Positions 1 through 11,100 of a DNA stretch of 64,000 bases are shown here, one piece after another. The position numbers and the translations under genes were made by a program. The stretch spans positions 87,997,038 to 88,061,037 of the forward strand of contig OV277856.1 in assembly GCA_922989275.2 (NCBI GenBank), in the 5' to 3' direction. How positions within the stretch are numbered: the stretch's first letter is position 1; each line of letters begins with the position of its first letter. The DNA comes from Gari tellinella. Taxonomy: Eukaryota > Mollusca > Bivalvia > Cardiida > Psammobiidae. A model generated the notes under the pieces. The model was given only the letters and a program-made list of their open reading frames with translations, had not been told where the DNA came from and did not search any database.

Positions 1-732
1 TTTTCAGAGTGTATGAAATGAATAGGCAAGAAAAAATTGCAATCAGTGTAGAACCTGATTATGTTCAAAGTAGCTTTGCTGGATTTTTCATTATCTCTTT
101 AATAACAATGCAAAGCATAGTCTACTCTATGAACTGTCCATTACGAGTTTCATGGTTGAAGGAGTTATGTGGCAAGTGTCATAATTAAGTGGGGATTAAC
201 ACCTGCAGTCTGGTATAATCTGATCATAACTTGCTGGCTGGCTATGTGACATGATCAAAAAACGTGTTTTATAGTTTGGATCATGATCATGATCTGACAT
301 TGTTAGTTTAGCATGAATTCATATTAAAATATTATATACTCTACAATATAATTTAACCAACTATATATATTATAAAAAAAATTCTAGACACTCTCTTCTA
401 AATATAAATATTAATTTCAATAAATAAATCTACCCATTTTGTGTTAAATCTACATGACCACTTCATTAGTACCCTCAATATGTTGTTTGATAAGTACTTA
501 TAACCTTATAAATCATATTAAAATACATAATTATTAAAAAAATATATATGGACCTATGGCATTTTTTCCTCTGGCATATTTACTTAGGGCATATTTTCCG
601 TTTTCTAATGGCAATTTTTCCTATGGCATATTTACCTATGGCATTTTTTCCTCTGGCATTTTTTCCTACAATCCACTCAAAGCAGTTTGAAAGTATAGTA
701 GAATGTGCCTTCTGCTTAACTTCCAGCCTGCT

Positions 733-1051
733 TTAACCCATTACCCAATAAATATGCCTTTTTATGCCTCTCATTTATTCCTCCAGTGAAGAAAATAGTC
801 TCAATTTATACAATAATTATGAATATTTATCAAAATAAATACTTTCATTTGAATAACTTGAATGATATTTAACCGATTAGCCCATAAAAACACATTTTTA
901 CGTCTTTAATTTAGTCCTCCACTGATGGAAATAAATTTATTCTATATCCTATCAGATATTGGCTTTAAGGCCCATTCTGCTTTACTTGCAACCTGCTTTT
1001 AGTGGTCAACTGTATTCAAAACTAGAAACAGGCTATGGGGTAACGGGTTAA
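733..1051. mobile_element. TTAA family-1 foldback, with adjoining fragments
   Basis: Ends TTAACCCATTACCC and its inverse 'ggtaacgggttaa'. One hairpin arm is partly lost. A fragment precedes it (about 540-735). Further copies or pieces follow at about 1211-1386, 1994-2191 and 2284-2480. Together these account for most of 540-2480; 1-540 shows no element I can name. Confidence 0.75.
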
Positions 1052-2671
1052 TGGATATCAGTGCTGATTCCTTGATTGTTAAAAGTTTGAAAGGAGCAGT
1101 AAACTCTCTTTTCTGTCATCTCTAAATCAAAGGATAATTACTTCGACTTAAACTGAAAAAATATGCATAATTTATTGTTGCATATCGCAATTCACAGTGT
1201 GCCTTTAAGTACAGGTTAAATGTATAGTGAAATTTATCAGGAGGAGAGAACCACTATATTCTAGCAGATAGCTCAAAGCAGGCTGAAAGTAAAGCAGAAT
1301 GCACCTTAGGGCGCATTCTGCTTTACTTTCAACCTGCTTTTAGTGGTCACATATCACTAGAAACAAGCTATGGGGTAATGGGTTAAGCTGCCATCTGATA
1401 AGGGTTACAATATAATGCTATAAGTTGATCATGGAGAATCCTAAGATTTCGAAATTAAAGGATAAAAATATCTTAAAAGTATATATTTGTCTTAAAAAGT
1501 GTACCCTTATAAAACATACTAGTCCTATGCAAACAGTGTAGACCGGATCAGAGGTTTCCTGAAGGATCATTCTGATCAGGTTTGCAATAATTTTTTTCTG
1601 CAGATAAAATTGATGTATGCTTAACCCTTCTACTGCAGTAATATTGTCTGCTTTGATATTGTTGTATGCAAAAAAAATATTTAATAAGATTTGTGCATTT
1701 TTTGTTGTTCAGAAAGTCTCTGAGTCGAATGTAAAACAGTTTGGATCCAGATCAGACGCACTATAATGCAGCGGCTGATCTAAATCCACTTTTTTCACTT
1801 AACAACCAAGTCGTGATCAGCAGGGTAAGTGTTAATTGCAACAACTATTTTTAATCCCCTAGATTGATGCATATCTATAAATTAGTACCCTACTGTGATA
1901 ATTGATAAGCAATTTGATAAGGGTGCCCTTATCAGAAAGTATAAATATCAAGCTGTGATATGGAGATCCATGATGAGGGACGGATTAGTTTCCTCAACCC
2001 ATTACCCCATAGCTTGTTTGAAGTTTGAAAGAAAGATGATCACTTAAGGCAAGTTGAAAGTAACGCATAATGCACCTTAAGCTACTATCTGCTAGGACAT
2101 ACAATATTTTTGTCATATAAAAGGGATTTTTTTTTCAGAGGAGGAATAAATTATAGGCGTAAAAAGTCACGTTTATTGGGTAATGGGTTAAAATGCTGCA
2201 GCTACAGCTTATAGAATTAACACTGGTACGACAACATTACAGCATGTTATATGGACATGTACTCTCTTTAGTTTCTGGCACATTTAACCCATTCCCCTAT
2301 TATCCTGTTACTAGTTTTGAAGTTTTGAATGACTTAAAGCAGGTTGAATTTAATCAGAATGCGCCTTAAGGCACATTCTGCTTTACTTTCAGTCTGCTTT
2401 TAGTTACCGTCTGCTTGTATAGCTTGATTAAAAGTGACAGAGTTCCTATTTTAGGAGAATTGATTTTAGGCAATAATAAATTATTTTGGTTGTTAAATTA
2501 TACAATGTTTTTGCAGAATATTCATGACATAAAAATTACACCTGTGTAGTCTTGTCCAATGTTTAAATATTGAAAAAGGTCTAAAAACATATATTATACA
2601 TGTATGCGTAAACTGGTATTCATGTATAATAAAAACTGCAGCTCTAAATTCAAAGTTGTAGTCATTCCCCA

Positions 2672-2816
2672 GTGCACTGCTAGTTACCTGGTTTAAACTG
2701 ATAGTGCACTATCAGTTTGATATTGAAATCCCAGTGCACTGTCAGTGCACTGTCAGTGCAAAATTAGTTTACTCTCAGTGCACTGTCAGTTTAAACCCAG
2801 TGCACTGGCAGTGCAC
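2672..2816. repeat. Cluster of seven GTGCAC palindromes
   Basis: 'cagtgcactg' or close variants recur seven times in 145 bp, with 'gtttaaac' between them. Spacing is irregular, so it is not a simple tandem repeat. Confidence 0.8.
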
Positions 2817-2837
2817 TTTGTGTATACTTTAGCTTAA

Positions 2838-4655
2838 ACAGTACTGTACCCGTCTACTACGAATAACAACGCAGGTCCCGGCCGATTTTGTTCTTTATCT
2901 AACGGTTAAAAGATGCATTATAACGAAAATGCGAAATAACGAAAAACACGTTATTACGATAAGGTTTCGTAGTCCCTTCAAAACAAAAACAGTAGTAAAA
3001 AGATGCATTTGTACGAATCGCACCTGTGGGGTTTTTCACACTTACGAAAGAGACATCCGTTGCTCGCGTCGGCATAATTATCCATTGTTTACACACTCGG
3101 CTGCCCGATACGCTTTACCGCCCAACCTGTTATGATCAGCACACGGCAGTGTTTGTTTGTAGCAAGTTACACTGCTTAACTATATGTCGCAAATGATAAA
3201 AACATAATTTGATATAATTATGCATGTAATTATCTGAGATGTTTTCAATCACACCATATCGTGATTAGCAGACGAGCGTGTTTGTTTGTTGCAATTGTAA
3301 ATAGAGTGAATAAAGTCAATGTCGCAAAGAATATAAAAATAAGCAACCGTTACACTGATAATCATATCTGCTTACTACGGCTATCATACGTTTATTAACA
3401 ATATTACATCTGAAACTTCGAAGACGATTCTGCAAGACAATTTTACGACGCTGTAAATTGATATCAGCATTCTGAGATTCAGAATTTTATCAATTTACAA
3501 TTTCCTAGCAATCTAGTGAAGGACCCGGTCAGCCGGGGGATAACTGGATAGAAAAAATGTCGGCGACGGGGAAGAGGGGAGTCAACTCGGCGTCTGATCT
3601 GGATCAAAATTGTTTGTCACTCATTATCAACTTTTCTTTTGTTAAAAAAGACGACATATTTGAAGCATATGACAGCATCGTAAGGGTTAATAATAAGGCG
3701 CGTGCTAGTGTTGCTATCCATTGTGTTATGTTTGCTATGCGTTCTGTTATTTATTGCGTTTAATTTGTATGCATAAATTGTGTTTGTCTGAATAAAAATG
3801 TAAACATATTGGTTCGTTGCTTGTGTTTTAAATTGCCTCTTCTTACCAGTGGAGAAAACCTTTTTCTTTCCCGTTTACGCATTCGCGTAGCAGTAAAGTG
3901 TAGAAAATTACAGCTTTAAAAAAAATTACTTTCTCACGATTTATTTAAGCAAACATTTTGGAGCCTCATCAGACGCCGGGTTACCCGCCGTTTGATCTGT
4001 ATGCAATGGAAATTATAGTTTTAGCGTAAACACGTTTATTGGGAATAATGTTTTCTCTGCTGCATGTGTACAATCTGCAGCCAGGCTCTAGATAAAAGGG
4101 AGTTTTCTCTGTGTTGTGACTATTCATAAGAAGCGATTTCAAATGGGTTTGTTATGCGCAGTACTTGATGAAAACATAACGGAGAGAATAATGGAAACAT
4201 TTCGTTTACTCCCTCCTATCTAGAGGTGTATTAGCGGGTCATATCGCTTCTTGTTTTTTACATTACCCAATATAATTCCGTAAAATCGGATCATGGTTCT
4301 AGATGCAATGTACATGTACATGTCCCGTATTTAGCGACATTCCACTTACACATGTGGATGTAGATTTAAACGTCAGTGGATTTATATCAGTGTGCTAACA
4401 AGGAAGACACATTGAACACAAACAGAATAAGTAGATAAAATATATTTATTTTACAACAATAATTACGACAATGCTATTACACATGTCAATAGGACCTACA
4501 TACGGCATACCAGACCGATGCATGGCAGATACATGTACGAAGAGGTAAGTGGAAATCCCATCGTATTCGGAAGATGCATTGCTACGAAAATGCAATACTA
4601 CGAACAAATGGCGAGACCCGGTGCCGATTCGTAGTATCGCGTGTAGACTGTACTT
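2838..4655. mobile_element. Possible 1.8-kb non-autonomous element
   Basis: Left 'gtactgtacccgtctactac' and the inverse of right 'gcgtgtagactgtac' share a 'tactacgaat' end. Both subterminal parts have 'agatgcatt..acgaaaatgc'. The interior includes a shorter 'agtggagaaaac...gttttctctgctg' MITE-like piece (about 3849-4072). The frame 3557-3763 inside shows no recognisable domain. Boundaries are uncertain. Confidence 0.4.
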
Positions 4656-4712
4656 TAAATGTTCACCAGTCCTGTCTTTAAAACTAAAAACAGGCTATGG
4701 TATAATGGGTCA
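4640..4712. mobile_element. Family-1 foldback remnant
   Basis: Right-end sequence 'caggctatggtataatgggt' survives next to the putative 1.8-kb element. The stretch from 4713 to exon 1 shows nothing recognised. Confidence 0.6.
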
Positions 4713-4831
4713 AACATAATATAAAGGTACGTGTGATATGAACTTTTGGTGTTGGAGGAAAAAGTTACAAGAAAAGAAAAGGAATGCTTATGGCTCCTAT
4801 TTGAGGACTTTTTTTTCTGTATATTTCCTAG

Positions 4832-5106
4832 ATGGTTAGCATGATGAATGACATGTACCTGACGCTAATAGATGGAGGGCAAACCAGCATGAACAACATG
4901 AATACAACAGATGTATACTCTGGACCCACTTCAAACATGACTATGGCAGACATGTACTATGGACTAACAGACATCATGGAGAACACACAAGCTATTCCTA
5001 TGATTGACCAGAAAACATGGGAGGCAATTCTGCCAGACTCTCCAGCCAGATATGAATGGATGGATGTCTGGTATTCTGTGAATGAGAACTATGGGATTAG
5101 TACAAA
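4832..5106 (+). CDS. Exon 1 of window (module type b, phase 0/2), Met-rich
   Basis: Acceptor 'tatttcctag', donor 'gtaggt'. It encodes about 91 residues, the longest exon seen, with an unusually Met- and Asn-rich first half and sequons NTT and NMT, then a part with W residues like other b exons. A Met codon lies at the acceptor but there is no signal peptide, so I treat it as internal. The next intron holds a Tc1-like MITE (5143-5352) and TTAA foldbacks. Confidence 0.7.
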
Positions 5107-8100
5107 GTAGGTAGATTGTACTTATATAGTGTTACATATAACTGCAGTAAAACCTCTCTATAACCACCACTAAATTATGTTAATTATTTTGTGTTTAAGG
5201 CAGGTGGCTGCTTAAAGCAAGATGAAGGTAAAACAGACAGCTACTTTTGGAGTTATTTGTTTTACTGTCACCTTTGCTTTTAGCTGCATGTGTCTTTCAT
5301 ACAATCAATTAGCCTTTATGTTTAGTGGTTAGAATAGAGAGATTTTACTGTATAGTCAAAACTTGCCAGCTGAGTCAAATTAGTTACTGCCTTGCCTTTT
5401 GCCCTCTTCATGTAGTTTAAGATTCATGGCATTTGGGTCTTGATCATACAAATTCCTATGTATCGTTAAATTTAACAATTGATAATGTATTATCTTTAAA
5501 GCAGCACAGGTGACTGTTAAATACAGAAAAAAGTAAAAGCTTGACTTTTGTCCTACATTAACCCATTACCCCACTGATTACACCTTTTTACGCCTTTGAT
5601 TTATTGTTCCTCTGTAGAAAATAGTTCCTCTTTATACACACTTAAAATAGTTCCTCTATATACACACATAAATGTGTATCTTAAGAAATATTATCTATAT
5701 TATAGCAGGAGCTAGCTTTAAGCAGGCTGAAAGTAAAGCTTAAATATACCCTTTTATAAGCACCAGAAGGTTTTTCTATGAGGAAAAGGTAAAGGCATCA
5801 AGAAGTGTTTATATGGGTGGAAACAGTGATGCTTTAACCCTTCACCCCTGTTATTTGTTTTTAGTATTGAAGACAAATGGTTGCTGAAAGCAGGCTGAAA
5901 GTAAATCAGAATGTTCCCTAAGGAGCATTTTGCTTTACTTTCAGCTTGCTTTAAGGTACCATCTGCTAGGATATAATACCTATTTCTTATAGTGTATATT
6001 CTTGTCTGTATTCAGTGGAGCTATTTTCTGTAGTAGAGGAATAAATGAGAGGCATAAAAAGATGCATCTGTGGAGTAATGGGTTAGACAACAAACACATT
6101 GTATGTGATTGAGAAATTCTTCTCTGTTTTCAGTCTTTTCTTGACTGCACCAGCTCTTGGACAAGCCATAGAACACTCATCTATGTGGGAATATATGGGT
6201 ACACCAATCACAATGGGACATGCCATTCTTGGTGCTGTAACGAAGAGACTCAAAACACTGGAAGGTTAGTTGTCCCGTTACCCCATTGTTGTTGTTGCTG
6301 CTAAGGTTTATAGTCCCACATAAGCTTTTCAAGTGCGTCATGCCATTGTCACCAGGGTTGAGACAATGGTCAGCATCTTGCCTATTTCTGTCTGGACCTG
6401 TTACCCAATATACTGTAAAACAGGTATTTTTCGCGTAATGCGTTTTTGTGTTAATTCGCGACATCATGCACTATTTCTAGCAGACGGTAGCTTAAAGCAG
6501 GTTGAAAGTAAAGCAGAATGTGCCTTAAGGCACATTCTGCTTTACTTTCAACCTGCTTTAAGAAGTCACCTTTTTTCAAAACTAGAGACGCGATGCAACA
6601 CATTTGTGAATTAACGAGTAAATTATATTCTCGCGAATAAAACCTGTTTTACGGTACTGTAGTAAGATATTTACACCTTCCCAACATAAAAACACCTTTT
6701 AGCTCATTTATTTACACCACTTAGAGATACCTTCTCATGCTGTTACCATTCACTGTTAACCCATTATCCCTTAGCCAAATTCTATATAGCTGACCACTTA
6801 TAGGCACATTCTGCTTTACTTTCAGCCTGCTTTAATCTACCATCAGCAGAATATAGAAAAAAAATCTTACGATACTTATAAATGGCACAGAAAATTGTCC
6901 CTGCTTACTGACAGATGAAATCTTAAAGCAGACTGAAAGTAAATCAGAAAGCCCCTTTTAGCTTTCTGCTTTACTTTCAGCCTGCTTTCAACAACCACAT
7001 GTATTAAACACTGAAAAATCCTTTGGGGGTGGGGGGGGAGGGTTAAGACAGATCACTGTGTGAATAAAACTCCTGAACTTTTCTATTTCTATATCCAGAT
7101 ATGTCTCAGGAGGGAACTATTATGGCTAAAGCCTTATCTTACCTGGAGTATTTCCCGGAACTTGCTGATAAGTTTTTCCAGAACTACAATCATCAAATGG
7201 TAAGTAGGTATAGCGTTCATAACATTAACTTAATCATTGACTCTGACAGTGACAAAATGACTGTTATGCAGTCAAACCTGTGTTTAGAGGTAGAAAATAT
7301 ATGAAAAGTCTTGAAGATGGGTGTCAGCTTAACCCATTACCCAATGGCCTGTTTCTAGTATTGAATATAGCTGACGACTTAAAGCAGATTGAAAATAAAG
7401 CAGAATGTGCCTTAAGGCACATTTTGCTTTACTTTCAGCCTGCTTTAACCCTTTAACCTATGAATACGCCTTTTTACGCCTTTAATTTATTCCTCCACTC
7501 AAGAAAATAGTTTCAATTCATACATTCATGAATATGTATGATAAAAAATATTTTCTAAATCTAGCAAATGATAGCTTAAAGCTGGCTGAAAGTGAAGCAG
7601 AATGTGCCTTAAGGCAATTTCTGCTTTACTTTCAACCTGCTTTAAACGGTCACCTATTTTCAAAACTAGAAACAGTCTATGGGGTAAAGTGTTAAGATAG
7701 CATCTGACATGATATAGAATATATTTCTTATACAGTGGTAAATACGCTATTCCTACCCACTCTACGCGTTTCTTACACGTTTGTTAACCATTCACTATGC
7801 ATTTATTATCCGTTTCGTTAAACGACTTTCCTAGCCGTTTCTTTACGCGTTTATTTACGCGTTTAAAAGAGCCCGGATGAAAGGGTCATCACTTAGCCGA
7901 CGGACCCCTTAACTTCAGCGGTTTACACATACACTTTATGACATGTGTATTACAGAACATTAGGTGGTATCGCCGATAACATTGCTATCTTTAATTGGCA
8001 ATACACTGTTAATCCCCCAATATCAGTTCTTTAAGCGTTCGTTAACCGTTCACTATGCGTTTCTTACGCATAGATTAATGCGTAAATGGGTAGGAATAGC

Positions 8101-11100
8101 GTATTTACCACTGTAGTACATATTCATAACTGTATAAAAAGGAACTATTTTCTTCAGAGGAGGATTATTTTAAAGGTGTAACAAGGCATATTTATGGGGT
8201 AATGGGTTAATACAGAATTGGACAAAAGTTGGGTAGAAAGTTCCCAAAGGTGATTTCTGTCTTACTTTTGTCCTGCATTAAACAAACAGTTGTCTAGATA
8301 GGCCCCTGTGCTTTGTATGTTTGCTGTCTATCACAAGTATGCCTTTGAATTTGTTGCTGTGTCCTATGTTCGATAGATTTAAATTGTTCAACAATGGATT
8401 TCAAGTAGACCATTCTCTATAGGCAAACTTAAAAATTCTTATAAACCTTTAGTATTCTTAATTGGTCTAAGTCTACACTCTGTCCAAGACTTAAGTTCTT
8501 AATTGCAAAATTCTGTACGATTTAACTGTTTACTCGTCGCTAGGGTTCAAAGAGTTTAAATGTTTTTGTTTTTTCTCAGCTGACTGGTCTGAGCTCTAGT
8601 AGTATGTCTGAGGACCTGCTGACTCTGATGTGTGAGCATGTGGACTGGAAGACTCTTGGCCTCTCACCATCTGTACCAGTAGACGATATGAAGACATTCA
8701 TCTGCTCCACTGACTGGATAGCCTTCATGCGAGATGTGTATGAAATACTGGAGCCTATGGCCATGGTCTCAGAGGTAGGTTCTTATAGCCTTCATGCGAG
8801 ATGTGTATGAAATACTGGAGCCAATGGCAATGGTCTCAGAGGTAGGTTCTTATAGCCTTCATGCGAGATGTGTATGAAATACTGGAGCCCATGGCAATGG
8901 TCTCAGAGGTAGGTTCTTATAGCCTTCATGCGAGATGTGTATGAAATACTGGAGCCTATGGCCATGGTCTCAGAGGTAGGTTCTTATAGCCTTCATGCGA
9001 GAGGTGTATGAAATACTGGAGCCAATGGCAATGGTCTCAGAGGTAGGTTCTTATAGCCTTCATGCGAGATGTGTATGAAATACTGGAGCCAATAGCCTTC
9101 ATGCGAGATGTGTATGAAATACTGGAGCCAATGGCAATGGTCTCAGAGGTAGGTTCTTATAGCCTTCATACAAGATGTGTATGAAATACTGGAGCCCATG
9201 ACAATGGTCTCAGAGGTAGGTTCTTATAGCCTTCATGCGAGATGTGTATGAAATACTGGAGCCCATGGCAATGGTCTCAGAGGTAGGTTCTTATAGCCTT
9301 CATGCAAGATGTGTATGAAATACTGGAGCCCAGTCCCGGATTTACCGGGGGGCACAGGGGGCACGTGCCCCCCCAGCTGAGCTGACTTTTTTTTTTTTTT
9401 AACTTACTCTTTTTAACTTCTGAGACACCACTAAGCTCTACGGTTCTACTGTATTGGCGTGTGCCCCTTATTTGGCCCCTACATTTTACTGTCTTGACAC
9501 TGAGGGGTGCCTTCTTTATTTAGATAACATTATAGCCCTGGGGCACATGTTTGGTAGTGGGAACAATACACCCTTACACTGGTTTAATTATGTTTTCTAA
9601 GCGCTTTGTTTTACAGCTATTTCAACCTAATAAGCGTTTTAGTGATTCGGATCACAGTTAACAGGTGCATCATGTTCCCTATTAGACCCTGGCAGCAGGA
9701 GTTTGGTTACTATGGAAATGAAAGTCTGGTTAAGTTCTTATAAGGAAAAATACAGATCACGCACTGTTACTGTCACCATGAAAAGCAAGTTGGGAAGAAT
9801 AGATTCATTCCAAAACTGCGACCATCGCATCGTTTACACTGGTTACAGAAAGATGAGAAAAGACAGTTACTTAACAGTTTACCCCATAGCCTGCCTTTAG
9901 TTGACAGGTGACTACTTAAAGCAGATTGAAAAGTAAAGCAGAATGTGCATTCAGGCACATTCTGCTTTATTTCCAGCCTACTTTAAGTTACCATCTACAG
10001 TTATACTTGGCTATAAATACAAAATGTATTTCTTACGGTAAATATTCGTGACTGTCTAAATAAGAAATAATTTTTTCAGTGGATGAATAAATTAGAGGCG
10101 TATGTATGGGTTAATCCTTCAGAAGTCCTCGATCAGGGTCTACACTGTCTGTCATTATATAAATTATTGTAAAAATCGTTTCTTAGTGTCACTGAAATTG
10201 TTCATTTGATGTTTTAACTCTTTCCTCCCTGAAACTTCAAATGGACAATCCCAGTTTCCATTTAAGTATAGTCCATTTCTGACCTTTAAGGGTTGTTTTT
10301 GTCAATGTTTTGCGATATGACAAACAGTAAAGACCCAAATCAGAGGGCTCCGTAAGGAGTCCTCTGATCTGGGTGTTCACTGTTTGCATAGGACAAGTGC
10401 ACTTTTCACATGTATACTGTTTGAAAAGGACGCCTAAATGCGGGACTAGGTTTCAAAGGGTTAAGGGAGAATGATTTAAGTTTGAATTAACTGTAAGTAA
10501 ACTGCAGTGTACTAGTGACCAGAACTCTTGTCCTGTACGAGCAATGCTGACCCAGACCAGAGGGTTTGTAAAAGAACCCTCTTATCCCGATCTGCACTGA
10601 AACAGTGCATAAAGAGCTTCTGGGGCCTGCACTGTGTGTAATTTTGTAATAAATTGAATATGTTAAAAGTTAAGTAGTGGCTGGAAAACTTGTTCTGTAC
10701 AAACAGCGAATATCCAGGTCAGAGGGCTCATAAACGCTCAGGTTCTGCATTGTTGACGTTTTGTAATAAATTGTATAAAACAACCTTAAATAAAGTAAAA
10801 CGTGGACGAGTCTTAATTGGAATTGTCAATGTAATGTTTGTGGGGAGAGTTAGTTTCAATGTGCACTATGTCATTTTGTGATATATTGTAAAAGTAGAAC
10901 CTTGAATTTAATCGTAAATAAGAGGGCATTGAAGGCATTGATACCGCTCACCTGTTGTAATGAAGCCTGATAGGTATACCTTTGAGTTTCACCCAAAATC
11001 GAAGTTAAAAAGCTTAATCTAAACCCATCCCAATTTGTAAACAATATTGGAATACAACATATATTTTAGTATAATCGAGTACATCAAGGGCCGATGAACT

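Noticed and set aside
9..187. Open stretch at the window start as an upstream exon
   Set aside because: An acceptor-like 'ttttcag' precedes it but no donor or module-like sequence is seen, and the phase would not match the type-a exon expected before exon 1.
3557..3763. Small frame inside the 2838-4655 element as a gene
   Set aside because: No recognisable domain, no splice partner in phase with the gene, and lies in putative transposon DNA.
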